DNA from: an uncultured Bacteroidales bacterium
Lineage (GTDB): Bacteria > Bacteroidota > Bacteroidia > Bacteroidales > UBA932
Length of the DNA stretch: 64,000 bases
Assembly: GCA_944323505.1 (NCBI GenBank)
Contig: CALUST010000032.1
Location: 1-64,000 of the forward strand
Direction of reading: 5' to 3'
Within the stretch, counting starts at the first letter, position 1; each line of letters starts with the position of its first letter. The notes beneath the pieces are model-generated. The model worked only from the letters and a program-made list of their open reading frames with translations, ran no database searches and was not told the origin of the DNA. Position numbers and translations under genes: made by a program. Below, piece by piece: positions 1 to 8,593 of this stretch.

Positions 1-701
1 AGCCTCCTGCGGTATTCCACCATCCTCGATGCAAAATACCCTCCAATTCCGGGGAGACCATCGAAGTCGGCTGAATCGGCCAGGTTGAGGTCAAGCAGAG
101 GGATGTCAATATACGCCTCAAGCCGTTTATAGACCGAGTCTGAAACCACGTATGACTTTGCGAAATCCGTCTTCCTTCTGAAACGCCCGCCCTTGGACCT
201 GTAATTGTCTATTGACCTTGCCTGCTTTTCTGTGAAGCCGAGCCTGACAAGGTCTCCGACCGATACAGTATTGGGATTGAAAACAAACGACTCTACATTC
301 CTTGACGGCAATGCGGCCCGTGCCTGTGAGACCGCAGGTGAATGGGACGCATTCTTTCTGACATAGACGTTGCCGTCCCCGCCACTGCCGGAAGTACCGT
401 CGGAGGCAAGAGAGCCGACATCATCGGATGGAAGCCCTTTCATGTACGCACGAAAACCCTCCTCCCCTGCAATGCCTGCGGAAAGCACCTCCCGGGCCAT
501 CTCCTTGCTGATGACATACACCGTGTCCGGGCTGTCTCTGTCTGCGATGATTTTCAATGCGGCAGCCTTATGGAGAAACAATGCCGCCTGATAGCCTGTC
601 ACAAGAAATACGAGAGCCACTGCCCCGGTGACAAATGATGCCGAAATCCTTTTCTTCCCTTTGCTTCTGCCCTCGTCCTCAATCTTCTTCCCTGTCATCA
701 T
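1..701 (-). CDS. ComEA-like helix-hairpin-helix protein (C-terminus cut by window edge)
   Basis: Partial gene; about 233 residues are visible and the reading frame is still open at base 1. After a basic start (MMTGKKIEDE) there is one membrane segment at about residues 20-44, then a low-complexity Gly/Ser linker. Two helix-hairpin-helix type blocks follow: FNPNTVSVGDLVRLGFTEKQ and LNLADSADFDGLPGIGGYFA. The second carries the GLPGIG hairpin typical of ComEA DNA-binding domains. The protein is probably a membrane-anchored DNA-binding protein, but a role in DNA uptake is inference. The start overlaps the 3' end of rsmI by 23 bp, so it is probably translated from the same mRNA. A second ATG follows directly (start 698). 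Confidence 0.75.
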   Translation of the reverse strand, partial: MMTGKKIEDEGRSKGKKRISASFVTGAVALVFLVTGYQAALFLHKAAALKIIADRDSPDTVYVISKEMAREVLSAGIAGEEGFRAYMKGLPSDDVGSLASDGTSGSGGDGNVYVRKNASHSPAVSQARAALPSRNVESFVFNPNTVSVGDLVRLGFTEKQARSIDNYRSKGGRFRRKTDFAKSYVVSDSVYKRLEAYIDIPLLDLNLADSADFDGLPGIGGYFASRMVEYRRR

Positions 702-1443
702 ACTCCCTCTCCTCATCTTTCCCTTTTTTCTTCCTTTCCTCTGCTCCTCCTACGATTATGACTATCTCCCCTTTCGGCTCATGCTGCCTGTACCAGTCCG
801 CCACCTCGGACAAGGAGCCCCTCATGTGCTCCTCATGTATCTTGGATATCTCCCTTGCCACCGAGCAAGGCCTGTCGGGGCCGAAATACCCGATGAACTG
901 CTCCAAGGTCTTCACAAGCCTGTATGGGGATTCATAGAATATCATTGTCCTTGTCTCCGCAGCCAATGTCCTGAGCCTGGTCTGTCTCCCTTTTTTCATC
1001 GGCAGGAAGCCTTCGAAGCAGAACCTGTCGCAAGGGAAGCCGGAACTCACGAGTGCAGGCACAAAAGCCGTGGCTCCAGGCAGGGTCTGCACCTCAACCC
1101 CCTCTTCAGTGCAAGCCCTGACGAGGAGGAAGCCGGGATCCGAAATCCCCGGTGTCCCGGCATCGCTGATGAGAGCCACATCAAGCCCCGACAATATCCT
1201 CTCCTTTATCATCGGCACGGTCTTGTGCTCATTGAACTTGTGATGCGACTCCAGACGCCCCTGAATGCCGTAATGCCTTAACAGCACTGAACTTGTCCTG
1301 GTGTCCTCCGCAAGTATCAGGTCAACGGACTTCAGGACTTCCACTGCCCTGAAAGTCATGTCGTCCAGATTGCCCACAGGTGTCGGCACGATATAAAGCC
1401 TGCCTGTCCTCCCGTTGTTTCTCTCTCCAGCCATCTTCCCCAT
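679..1443 (-). CDS. rsmI: 16S rRNA (cytidine-1402-2'-O)-methyltransferase RsmI
   Basis: 254 residues. RsmI methylates the ribose of C1402 in the decoding centre of 16S rRNA, using S-adenosylmethionine. The SAM-binding tetrapyrrole-methylase fold is recognisable from LYIVPTPVGNLDDMTFRAVE near the N-terminus, AEDTRTSSVLLRHYGI around residue 45, SDAGTPGISDPG around residue 95 and LPGATAFVPALVSSGF around residue 120. The acidic tail (DEEREYDDREED) is not part of the core fold. The length is slightly below the 270-290 usual for the family, because the C-terminal extension is short. It lies downstream of a coiled-coil gene with an 8-bp gap and overlaps the helix-hairpin-helix gene behind it. Confidence 0.93.
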   Translation of the reverse strand: MGKMAGERNNGRTGRLYIVPTPVGNLDDMTFRAVEVLKSVDLILAEDTRTSSVLLRHYGIQGRLESHHKFNEHKTVPMIKERILSGLDVALISDAGTPGISDPGFLLVRACTEEGVEVQTLPGATAFVPALVSSGFPCDRFCFEGFLPMKKGRQTRLRTLAAETRTMIFYESPYRLVKTLEQFIGYFGPDRPCSVAREISKIHEEHMRGSLSEVADWYRQHEPKGEIVIIVGGAEERKKKGKDEEREYDDREED

Positions 1444-1450
1444 GGATTGG

Positions 1451-1969
1451 TTATTGTCTCAATTTTCTTCTGACAGCCATCATGAATCTGTATACCTGAT
1501 CCGATTCCATATCCCACTCGGGAAATGAGGAACGGATATACGCGACAGCCTCCTCCAGTGTCTCCATCCCGTTTATCGCAGTGACGGCATCACTGAAGGA
1601 CATCGGGTCTTCCTTAAAAAGGCTCCTTATGAACAAGGCCCTGTCATTCAAGGAGATTGCACTTCTTATGTCTTTTACAGGCATCCCTGGCAGATCCTTT
1701 CTCCAGGCCTCTTTCTCAGCCATCATGTCCATCATGGTCATGTTTCCCATATCGGTTGCAGGGATACCCTCCGCGGCATTTTCATGGTCAGTCTCAGCAC
1801 CGGTTTCAGACAGGATCTGAGGGACATCCTCCACAATCTCCTGTCCCTTGACATGCTCCATATCCTGCGCCAATGCCTCCAGACGCTGTTCAAGCGATGA
1901 CAATTGCGTCCGTACCGCATCAAGGACAGACTTTATATCTTCAAGCAGTTCCCGAGCATCTTTTTCCAT
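1451..1969 (-). CDS. Conserved coiled-coil protein of unknown function
   Basis: 172 residues, cytosolic (no signal peptide or membrane segment). Residues 1-45 form a probable coiled coil with regular leucines (LLEDIKSVLDAVRTQLSSLE). A low-complexity acidic linker follows. The C-terminal 70 residues form a compact helical domain containing RSAISLNDRALFIRSLF and SSFPEWDMESDQVYRFMMAV. I do not recognise a named family with certainty. My recollection is that similar proteins sit beside tdk in Bacteroides genomes, which suggests a conserved neighbourhood, but that is from memory. It is divergent from tdk with only 48 bp between them, and is the first gene of a run continuing into rsmI. Confidence 0.6.
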   Translation of the reverse strand: MEKDARELLEDIKSVLDAVRTQLSSLEQRLEALAQDMEHVKGQEIVEDVPQILSETGAETDHENAAEGIPATDMGNMTMMDMMAEKEAWRKDLPGMPVKDIRSAISLNDRALFIRSLFKEDPMSFSDAVTAINGMETLEEAVAYIRSSFPEWDMESDQVYRFMMAVRRKLRQ

Positions 1970-1979
1970 AAAAAAACTC

Positions 1980-1987
1980 TATCTTTG
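1980..1987 (+). promoter_or_regulatory. -7 element for tdk
   Basis: TATCTTTG matches the Bacteroides -7 consensus TAnnTTTG and ends 30 bp before the tdk ATG. No TTG lies at the expected distance upstream, so only the -7 half is supported. Confidence 0.5.
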
Positions 1988-2004
1988 CATTCCTGTTGAC
2001 CCGA

Positions 2005-2037
2005 CAAAAGTACTGAAATGTTTTTAGAAAACGCAAA
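2005..2037 (-). promoter_or_regulatory. Promoter of the coiled-coil gene, inside the tdk start region
   Basis: On the minus strand TTTG, 21 nt, then TACTTTTG (TAnnTTTG). The -33 element lies within the first codons of tdk, so the two divergent promoters overlap. Confidence 0.5.
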
Positions 2038-2596
2038 AAAATCAGGTTCGATTGAAGTAATCTGCGGCTCCATGTTCTCAGGCAAGACCGAAGAACTGAT
2101 ACGCCGTCTCAGAAGGGCGCAATTCGCCAATCTGAAAGTCGAGATATACAAACCGGCCGTCGATGTCAGATATTCCGACGACGAGGTGGTATCTCACGAT
2201 CTGCACAGCATCCCGTCCACTCCAATAGACTCCCCGGGCAGCATCCTGCTGCTTTCAGGAGATGTGGATGTCGTAGGGATAGACGAGGCACAATTCTTCG
2301 ATGACACCCTGGTTGAAGTGGCGCAGACTCTCGCAGACAGAGGAGTCCGCGTCATCATTGCAGGACTCGACACGGACTTCTCCGGCAAGCCGTTCGGCCC
2401 TATGCCGGCACTGATGGCTGTAGCGGAAGACGTACAGAAGGTCCATGCAATCTGCGTCAGATGCGGCAGTCCGGCCAACCGTTCCCACAGGCTTTCCGAT
2501 GATGACAATCTGGTTGTCCTCGGCGAGAAAGACAATTACGAGCCTCTCTGCAGACACTGCTACAACCTGGCTGTCGGGAAAGGATGCGGGGAATAA
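2018..2596 (+). CDS. tdk: Thymidine kinase (type II)
   Basis: 192 residues. It phosphorylates thymidine to dTMP with ATP (pyrimidine salvage, cytosol). The P-loop is [20 protein letters not shown] at about residues 14-33. The Walker B-like DEAQFFD is near residue 90, and [11 protein letters not shown] is near residue 118. A zinc site is formed by CVRCG (about residue 146) and CRHC (about residue 180), as in TK1-type enzymes. Length and motif order are normal. The ATG at 2018 lies 30 bp after a -7 element. It is convergent with the xerD-type gene, with only 3 bp between stops. Confidence 0.96.
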   Translation: MFLENAKKSGSIEVICGSMFSGKTEELIRRLRRAQFANLKVEIYKPAVDVRYSDDEVVSHDLHSIPSTPIDSPGSILLLSGDVDVVGIDEAQFFDDTLVEVAQTLADRGVRVIIAGLDTDFSGKPFGPMPALMAVAEDVQKVHAICVRCGSPANRSHRLSDDDNLVVLGEKDNYEPLCRHCYNLAVGKGCGE

Positions 2597-2599
2597 GCC

Positions 2600-3475
2600 C
2601 TATTTTCTCGGATGATGTGCAAGAACGGTATTCTGCCAAGACGCACTGTCGATGTGCGTATAAATCTCGGTGGTGAGTATGCTTTCATGCCCGAGCATAT
2701 CCTGCACAGCCCTCAGATCAGCCCCGTTCTCTATAAGATGTGTGGCGAATGAATGCCTGAACGTGTGCGGCGAGATTTCCTTGTTCACACCTGCGGCCAT
2801 TGCCTGATGCTTCACCATCTTGAAGACTGACACCCTGCTCAGACTCTTGCCGTCCTTGTTGAGGAACAGCCTGTCCTCATAGGCCTTGCCGGCAGGTCCG
2901 GGCCTCCGCTCAAGATAATTCCGGATGGCTGTCATGGCCATTTCCCCCATCGGGACAATCCTCTCCTTGTCACCTTTCCCCTTCACCCTCAAGAACGACT
3001 CCTTGAAGAAGATATCCGAGATGTTGAGTGATGCAGCCTCCGACACACGCAGACCGCATCCGTAAAGCACCTCCAGGATAGCCCTGTCCCTCAACCCGTT
3101 CCACGTATCTGTCGGCACTGATGAGATGATGGCATTCACCTCCTCCACCGACAGCACTGCCGGAAGATACCGTCCGAGTTTCGGATAATCTATGCCGTCA
3201 CAGGGATTCTCCTTTATCATACCCTCCATGACAAGATAGCCGAAAAAGGAGCGCAATGCACTCAGCAGTCTTGAGAGCGACCGCTTGGAAATTCCTTTTC
3301 TTGATGATATATAGTCAACTATGACATCCGCTCCGATATCCTCGGCCTCCATATCGGCATGACCGAGGAAAGCGGATACGTCAGAACCATAAGACACTAC
3401 CGTATTGGGAGAAAGAGCACGCTCTATCTTCAGATATGCAGTCCAGTCCTTGGCCAATCTCTCGTTATGCGTCAT
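2600..3475 (-). CDS. xerD: Tyrosine recombinase, XerD/XerC type
   Basis: 291 residues. An N-terminal SAM-like core-binding domain (about 1-90) is followed by the catalytic domain. Catalytic residues are visible: Arg in YGCGLRVSEA, the beta-hairpin Lys in GKGDKERIVPMG, HTFRHSFATHLIENG (His/Arg), GHESILTTEIY with the nucleophile Tyr. These enzymes resolve chromosome dimers at dif with a partner recombinase. The domestic context (no integron or element ends, ATGA overlap with the upstream peptidase gene) supports the Xer role over a mobile-element integrase. Whether it is XerC or XerD cannot be decided from this window; XerD is the commoner assignment for this length and C-terminus. Confidence 0.88.
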   Translation of the reverse strand: MTHNERLAKDWTAYLKIERALSPNTVVSYGSDVSAFLGHADMEAEDIGADVIVDYISSRKGISKRSLSRLLSALRSFFGYLVMEGMIKENPCDGIDYPKLGRYLPAVLSVEEVNAIISSVPTDTWNGLRDRAILEVLYGCGLRVSEAASLNISDIFFKESFLRVKGKGDKERIVPMGEMAMTAIRNYLERRPGPAGKAYEDRLFLNKDGKSLSRVSVFKMVKHQAMAAGVNKEISPHTFRHSFATHLIENGADLRAVQDMLGHESILTTEIYTHIDSASWQNTVLAHHPRK

Positions 3476-5487
3476 AGAGTGGCATAGTCATGCCCGTATT
3501 CGAGCATCTGACCGAGATAGTCATCGGTATATACCACCTCATAGTCAACCACCTTGCCGCCTTTAGTCACAGGCACTATGTCAGGATTGACAAATCCTCC
3601 GTAAGGACGGAGATTGAGTGACGCATATCTCTCAAGCACTTCCTTATGCAGATCCGGGTCAATGTTTACCGCATATTTCTCAATCAGAGCCTTTCCTGCC
3701 GCATAATCCCCTTCCGACTTGATTCTCTGGACTTCCGCGAGCAACTCGCCGAAAAGTCCGCGCAGAGCCTCGAAATCATTCACCACGAAATATGTCTTGC
3801 CGTCACGGGTCTTCTTCTCTATGACATTGTCCTCAAGACCGTGCTCATAGCACCACTCGGCAATCAGCTTGCGGTTCTGCATGTGAGCCTCAGTGTTTTT
3901 CCTGCCCGGCTCTATCCTTGTGAACTGCACCATGATGCCGTTCCTGATATATGCCTCGTACTGCGCCTTATATGCTTCCATATCCGGCAGTATGCCGAGT
4001 TCGACAAGTTTTGGGTCTGCGATATAATACAGCCCGAAAAGGTCAGCCCTGGTCTCTTCAAGCGCGGAACTGTATTCCCCGAGAGCAGTCGGGGAAGTAC
4101 CCGGCAACAGCTGGCCAGAGCCATGTCCGAGACACTCATGCAGGTCAGTATGTATCTCATCTGTCAGAGAACTGTACTTCTTCTCCCTTGCAATCTCCTC
4201 ATCAGACCATGCGAACTCCGACAGAAGATTCTTCGGTGACTCCTGCGCGGCAAGATCGTATGCATGGGTAATATTGGCAATTGTCACAGATTTCGAACCA
4301 TAGTCTCTCCTGATCCAGTCAGCATTAGGCAGATTGATGCCTATCGGAGTGGACGGATAGCAGTCTCCTGCAAGCGTCGTGGCATTTATCACCTTGGCTG
4401 ACACCCCTTTGACAACCGGTTTCCTGAAACGAGGATCTACCGGGGAATTGTCCTCGAACCATTGGGCATTGGCACTGATGATCTCGGACCGTACAGATGC
4501 CTCATGATCCTTGATGTTCACAAGACCTTCCCATGTGGCTTTCCTGCCGAGAGGATCATTGTAGTCCTCCACAAAACCGTTCACGAAGTCGACAGTCCCC
4601 AGCGTGTCCTGGAGCCACTGGATATTGTACTCGTCCCACAGTTTCAGGTCGCCTGTCCTGTAATAGTCAATGAGAGTGCCGATATACTGTCTCTGGGCGT
4701 CATTCTCAGCCACAGCGGCTGCTTTCTCAAGTTCACTGACTATCTTTGTGAGGGCTGCACCGTAAAGACCGTCAGTCCTGTACACCTCCTCTCTTATCAC
4801 TCCGTCAGAGCCTTTGACGACCTTGCTGTTGAGGCCGTACGACACAGGTGTCGCATCCGACGGGTCCGCCATCTTCCTGTAGAATGCCTCCACCTCGTCT
4901 CTGGTGACATTGTCATAGAAATTCACGGCCGATGCCGCGACTATATCCTTTGAAGGGTCGTTCGACTTCCTCTGAGAAAGTATCTCCGGGTCAAAAATCA
5001 CCGGCAGCAGTTCCGCACACTTGTCCCCGTCACCTACCGCCTCCATCAGGGAGCGGAAATATTCCTCGGAGCAAGAAGGCAATATCTTGTCTTCCGCATA
5101 ATGATGATGGATGCCGTTGCTGAAGAACACTCTCTTCGCATATACGGTGAAATCTGCGAACTCACGGCAATCCCTGTCTCCCTGATAGTTCTCAAGGATG
5201 TTCTCCAGGACTTTCCTGATCGGCAGATTGTATCTGCAGTTCTGCACCCAGATGATATCCCTGCCGTATTTGGCAGCCTCACCGAGATGATAGACATACT
5301 CCTTCTGCTGGAGCGAAAGCCCGTCCCATCCCGGTATCCGGTATCTCATGACCTTGATATCAGCGAACTCGTCTATAAGATATCTGAAATCCCCGTCTCC
5401 CGATTTCCATCCATCGGGACCGCATGACACTGCCGATGCGGCAATACCCGCCATAAACAACATTTTTACGATATTATTCATATTCAT
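3472..5487 (-). CDS. Dipeptidyl-peptidase III-like lipoprotein (peptidase M49)
   Basis: 671 residues from the ATG at 5487. DPP III removes dipeptides from the N-terminus of short peptides with zinc. The M49 signature HECLGH is at residues 450-455, and the third zinc ligand is in EETRADLFGLYYI some 50 residues later. The N-terminus MNMNNIVKMLFMAGIAASAVSCG has a lipobox ending in Cys, so the enzyme is probably periplasmic or anchored to the outer membrane. An upstream ATG at 5508 is less likely, because a -7 element covers it. Its stop overlaps the recombinase start by 4 bp (ATGA). A second, divergent M49 homologue lies at 12420-14027. Confidence 0.9.
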   Translation of the reverse strand: MNMNNIVKMLFMAGIAASAVSCGPDGWKSGDGDFRYLIDEFADIKVMRYRIPGWDGLSLQQKEYVYHLGEAAKYGRDIIWVQNCRYNLPIRKVLENILENYQGDRDCREFADFTVYAKRVFFSNGIHHHYAEDKILPSCSEEYFRSLMEAVGDGDKCAELLPVIFDPEILSQRKSNDPSKDIVAASAVNFYDNVTRDEVEAFYRKMADPSDATPVSYGLNSKVVKGSDGVIREEVYRTDGLYGAALTKIVSELEKAAAVAENDAQRQYIGTLIDYYRTGDLKLWDEYNIQWLQDTLGTVDFVNGFVEDYNDPLGRKATWEGLVNIKDHEASVRSEIISANAQWFEDNSPVDPRFRKPVVKGVSAKVINATTLAGDCYPSTPIGINLPNADWIRRDYGSKSVTIANITHAYDLAAQESPKNLLSEFAWSDEEIAREKKYSSLTDEIHTDLHECLGHGSGQLLPGTSPTALGEYSSALEETRADLFGLYYIADPKLVELGILPDMEAYKAQYEAYIRNGIMVQFTRIEPGRKNTEAHMQNRKLIAEWCYEHGLEDNVIEKKTRDGKTYFVVNDFEALRGLFGELLAEVQRIKSEGDYAAGKALIEKYAVNIDPDLHKEVLERYASLNLRPYGGFVNPDIVPVTKGGKVVDYEVVYTDDYLGQMLEYGHDYATL

Positions 5488-5505
5488 GATTATTTTCACG
5501 GAGGA

Positions 5506-5513
5506 CAAAATTA
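5506..5513 (-). promoter_or_regulatory. -7 element for the M49 lipoprotein gene
   Basis: TAATTTTG on the minus strand matches TAnnTTTG. It overlaps the longer possible start (5508) and so favours the ATG at 5487. No well-spaced -33 TTTG is seen. Confidence 0.45.
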
Positions 5514-5608
5514 ATAAAGATAAAATTCAACTTCGTGCAAAAAGAGAAAAATCTTGTTCAAAAAAAAGAAAAAATCGCCGTGCGATATTGTCATTATAAT
5601 ATAAAATC

Positions 5609-6943
5609 ATGACTTTTGTCCCCGTAAACATGACAACCGGACTGATGAAGGCAGTGAAAGACATATTGCATATCCTATCCAGAAAGGCAGCGGCTATACC
5701 CGCCATCCTGCTCTTCCTGCTTGCCGCAATATCCTGCGAGAAAGAGCCTGCGCGGTTTCCGTCACATATAGATAATGTATTCATAATGTACACGGCCGGG
5801 CAGAACAATCTGGCCGGCAACCTGCAGAGCAACATTGAGCAGTTCTGCGGGGGCTATCTTCCGAACGGGGACGCTCCGTACATATTCCTGTCGTACCAGA
5901 GGATCAACAGCCGCTACAGTTCGCGTTCCGTGTCCTCGCATCTCATCAGGTACTACCGTCATCAGGGACAGATGACGGCTGACACACTGCTCACAATCGG
6001 GTCTGACAGGCCGGCATCCTCCGCCTCGGTCATGAATGAGGTGCTCAACTATGTGAAGTCCAATTTCAAGGCGCAAAGTTACGGGATGCTGTTCTCTTCC
6101 CATGCGACAGGATGGCTTCCGGCAGGATATTACGCCAATTCAGAGATATACGATGCCATACGGGCAGGACAAGGGCAGATGCACAGACTTGGCAATGACG
6201 GATGGGTGCCGCTCGTGATTCCGGAAAGGGATCCGTCACTGCCGCCCGTGAAAAGCATAGGTGCAGACTACACGCACTCCATGACATACGAAATGGAACT
6301 GAAGGACTTCGCGGCGGCCATACCGATGCACCTGGACTACATCATATTCGACTGCTGCCTGATGGGCGGGATAGAAGTGGCGTATGAACTGCGGGACAAA
6401 TGTGACAGGATCGTATTCTCCCCGACGGAAGTCATAGCCTCGGGATTCAAATACAGTACAATGGGCAAGCAGCTGCTCGGACAGCAGGACCCGGATCTGG
6501 AAGGAGTCTGCAGGGACTATTATGAATACTATGCAGGACACCCTTACGGAGGGGACTGGAGATCGGCTACCGTGACTCTCATAGACTGTTCAATGACAGA
6601 GCCCGTGGCAAATGTCTGCAGGGAGATATTCGACAGGCACAGGAACGGCCTGGCAAGAATCAACCCGGAGGACGTACAGCAATACTATACCGGCAACTAT
6701 CACTGGTTCTATGACCTTTATGACATAGCGGCAAAGGCGGGTGCATCAGCCGAGGACCTCACAGACCTCCAGAGCGCGCTTGACGGATGCATAGCATATA
6801 AGGCTGCCACAGATGCATTCCTGGGCGTGCCTATAGACACTTATTCAGGATTGAGCATGTATCTTCCATGCAACGGCTCATACTATCTTGACAGCGCATA
6901 CAAGCTTCTCGACTGGAACGACGCCACAGGCTTGGTGCAATGA
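5609..6943 (+). CDS. Clostripain-family (C11) cysteine peptidase lipoprotein
   Basis: 444 residues. The N-terminus has a hydrophobic stretch and lipobox (ILLFLLAAISCEKEP, about residues 30-48), so it is predicted to be a surface or periplasmic lipoprotein. The peptidase core starts at FIMYTAGQNNLAGNLQSNIE. The probable catalytic His is H165 in MLFSSHATGW and the nucleophile is C250 in FDCCLMGGIEVAYEL. C11 enzymes cleave after basic residues (Arg or Lys) and are often calcium-dependent; the specificity here is not shown by the sequence. The extended N-terminus before the hydrophobic stretch may mean that translation starts at an internal Met. It is divergent from the M49 lipoprotein gene. Confidence 0.85.
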   Translation: MTFVPVNMTTGLMKAVKDILHILSRKAAAIPAILLFLLAAISCEKEPARFPSHIDNVFIMYTAGQNNLAGNLQSNIEQFCGGYLPNGDAPYIFLSYQRINSRYSSRSVSSHLIRYYRHQGQMTADTLLTIGSDRPASSASVMNEVLNYVKSNFKAQSYGMLFSSHATGWLPAGYYANSEIYDAIRAGQGQMHRLGNDGWVPLVIPERDPSLPPVKSIGADYTHSMTYEMELKDFAAAIPMHLDYIIFDCCLMGGIEVAYELRDKCDRIVFSPTEVIASGFKYSTMGKQLLGQQDPDLEGVCRDYYEYYAGHPYGGDWRSATVTLIDCSMTEPVANVCREIFDRHRNGLARINPEDVQQYYTGNYHWFYDLYDIAAKAGASAEDLTDLQSALDGCIAYKAATDAFLGVPIDTYSGLSMYLPCNGSYYLDSAYKLLDWNDATGLVQ

Positions 6944-6965
6944 GTACAATTTTATCTCCTGATTC

Positions 6966-6996
6966 TTTGGAGATTATTGTTTTTTGCCTATCTTTG
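6966..6996 (+). promoter_or_regulatory. Promoter of ctc-pth
   Basis: TTTG (6966-6969), 19 nt, TATCTTTG (6989-6996): both halves of the Bacteroides housekeeping promoter at standard spacing. The predicted transcript starts near 7000, leaving a leader of about 78 nt. Confidence 0.75.
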
Positions 6997-6999
6997 CAG

Positions 7000-7066
7000 C
7001 CCCTTGAAAAAGCGTATGCTTTTTGGTGCAATGGGGTCCGGCAACGGACTGAGTAACACATTTTAA
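7000..7066 (+). ncRNA. Structured 5' leader of the L25/Ctc mRNA (candidate autoregulatory element)
   Basis: CCCCTTG (7000-7006) can pair with CAA-GGGG (7029-7036, one bulged T), enclosing a hairpin AAAAAGC/GCTTTTT (7007-7024, GTAT loop). This is followed by a hairpin GTCCG/CGGAC with a GCAA tetraloop (7036-7049). Ribosomal-protein leaders often bind their own product; that function is inference here. An 11-codon ORF starts at 7031 within it. Confidence 0.4.
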
Positions 7067-7078
7067 ACAAAAACTGCA

Positions 7079-7654
7079 ATGAAACACATTGAATTGAAAG
7101 GTACGATCCGCGAGGTCGGCAACAAGGCAGCCGTAAAGGCAATCCGCAGGGCAGGACTTGTCCCTTGCAACATCTATGGACTCGGTATGGAGAACATCCT
7201 CTTCACTATCGACGCAAAGGATCTCAAGAATATCACACACACTCCTAATTCCTACATCATTGACCTCGAACTCAATGACGGGAAGAAATTCTATGCCGTA
7301 CTTCATGAGGTACAGTGGCATCCTGTGACTGACGAGGCTCTCCACGTGGACTTCCTCGCAGTATCAGAAGAGAAACCTGTGACAATCGATGTACCTGTGA
7401 AGATCACCGGACACTCTGAAGGTGTGAAGATGGGTGGCAAACTCCTCGTCTCAAGCCGCAAGCTCCGTATCAGCGCACATCTCCATGATCTCCCGGATCT
7501 CCTTGAAGTGGACACTACAGACCTCAGAATCGGAAAGCAGATTGTGGCAGGAGACCTCCACTTTGACGGAGTGACTATCGTATCTCCTAAGGCTACAATC
7601 ATCTGCTCTGTAAGGCCTACACGTGCAAGCAACACCCAGGCACAGAACGCCTGA
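7079..7654 (+). CDS. ctc: 50S ribosomal protein bL25 / general stress protein Ctc
   Basis: 191 residues, the two-domain form. An N-terminal L25 domain (about 1-92, RAGLVPCNIYGLGMENILF) binds 5S rRNA. A C-terminal beta domain (about 95-185) contains VPVKITGHSEGVKMGGKL and DLPDLLEVDTTDLRIGKQI. The initiator ATG is preceded by an A-rich stretch and no Shine-Dalgarno, as usual in this phylum. It has a strong promoter and a structured leader, and is followed by pth 18 bp downstream, a common pairing because both act in translation. Confidence 0.95.
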   Translation: MKHIELKGTIREVGNKAAVKAIRRAGLVPCNIYGLGMENILFTIDAKDLKNITHTPNSYIIDLELNDGKKFYAVLHEVQWHPVTDEALHVDFLAVSEEKPVTIDVPVKITGHSEGVKMGGKLLVSSRKLRISAHLHDLPDLLEVDTTDLRIGKQIVAGDLHFDGVTIVSPKATIICSVRPTRASNTQAQNA

Positions 7655-7672
7655 GTCTGACTAAAGCAGAAA

Positions 7673-8260
7673 ATGATGAACTATCTGGTAGTAGGATTGG
7701 GTAACATCGGAGCCGAATATGCCGAAACCAGACATAATATGGGTTTTATGGCATTGGATACCTGGGCACAGGAATCTGATGCCATTTTTCAATCAGGACG
7801 ATACGGCAGCACGGCTGAGGTAAGTTTCAAGGGACGCAAATTCATCCTGCTGAAGCCTTCCACCTACATGAACCTGAGCGGAAAGGCCGTAAGATACTGG
7901 ATGAACGAACTGAAACTCCCGATTGAGAACCTGATTGTCATCTCTGACGACCTCAACCTGCCTTTCGGGACAATCAGGATGAGGAAGAACGGAAGCGCCG
8001 GAGGACACAACGGGCTGACCAACATCAATGAGATGCTCGGGACCCAGGATTATGCCAGAATCAGGATGGGCATAGGAAACGACTTCAACAGAGGGGGACA
8101 GATTGATTTCGTACTCGGGAAACTGAGCAGTGAGGAAATGTCCATGATGCCTGAAATATGCCACAGGGTAATCGACGGGATAAAGGCTTTTGCCACTGTA
8201 GGCGCAGACAGGGCCATGAACACAGTGAACACCCGGCCCAAGACTGACGGACAGGCCTGA
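7673..8260 (+). CDS. pth: Peptidyl-tRNA hydrolase
   Basis: 195 residues, normal length. It hydrolyses the ester bond of peptidyl-tRNAs released from stalled ribosomes. Seen: LVVGLGNIGAEYAETRHNMG with the catalytic His, KPSTYMNLSGKAV, DDLNLPFGTIRMRKNGSAGG and HNGLTNINEMLGTQDYARIR. These are the canonical Pth blocks in order. It is co-transcribed with ctc. The ATG at 7676 is an equally possible start, since two Met codons are adjacent. Confidence 0.96.
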   Translation: MMNYLVVGLGNIGAEYAETRHNMGFMALDTWAQESDAIFQSGRYGSTAEVSFKGRKFILLKPSTYMNLSGKAVRYWMNELKLPIENLIVISDDLNLPFGTIRMRKNGSAGGHNGLTNINEMLGTQDYARIRMGIGNDFNRGGQIDFVLGKLSSEEMSMMPEICHRVIDGIKAFATVGADRAMNTVNTRPKTDGQA

Positions 8261-8370
8261 CTCTCTGAAATTAAATTGCATTCAAAATTTTGTTTTTTAT
8301 GATTTTATGCATAAATTGCGCAATCTTTTGATGCTTAAAGTTTAACGAACTATTTAAAAATTTAACGGAA

Positions 8371-8544
8371 ATGAAAGAGCTTGTAGATCAGATCAAGGCA
8401 GAGTACGAGGTTTTCGAGAAGAATGCTGAGGCTCAGGTTGAGAAAGGCAACAAAGCAGCAGGAGCCCGTGCGCGCAAAGCAGCTTTGAACATCATGAAAA
8501 TGATGAAAGAGTTCAGGAAAGTCTCTGTTGAGAGTTCCAAATAA
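8371..8544 (+). CDS. Histone H1-like Hc1-type small protein
   Basis: 57 residues: starts MKELVDQIKAEYEVFEKNAE and ends KKVSVESSK-like (EFRKVSVESSK). It is a Lys- and Ala-rich helical protein (KGNKAAGARARKAALNIMKM) resembling the short Hc1-family proteins of Bacteroidota, named for chlamydial Hc1, and may bind DNA or RNA as a chromatin-like protein. Function in this phylum is not well established. It stands alone, 110 bp after pth, with an AT-rich upstream region and two hairpins downstream. It is easily missed by gene callers because of its size. Confidence 0.8.
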   Translation: MKELVDQIKAEYEVFEKNAEAQVEKGNKAAGARARKAALNIMKMMKEFRKVSVESSK

Positions 8545-8568
8545 ATTGACCTTCTCTGAAAGACAGCA

Positions 8569-8584
8569 GACCTGATATCAGGTC
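8569..8584. repeat. 16-bp perfect palindrome downstream of the Hc1-like gene
   Basis: GACCTGATATCAGGTC is fully self-complementary, 24 bp after the Hc1-like stop codon. It could form the first of two tandem hairpins or bind a dimeric protein. Confidence 0.6.
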
Positions 8585-8593
8585 ATGCTAAAA

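Noticed and set aside
2600..3475. Integron or mobile-element integrase
   Set aside because: No attachment repeats, cassettes or element genes nearby; gene overlap with a housekeeping-like neighbour fits a Xer recombinase.
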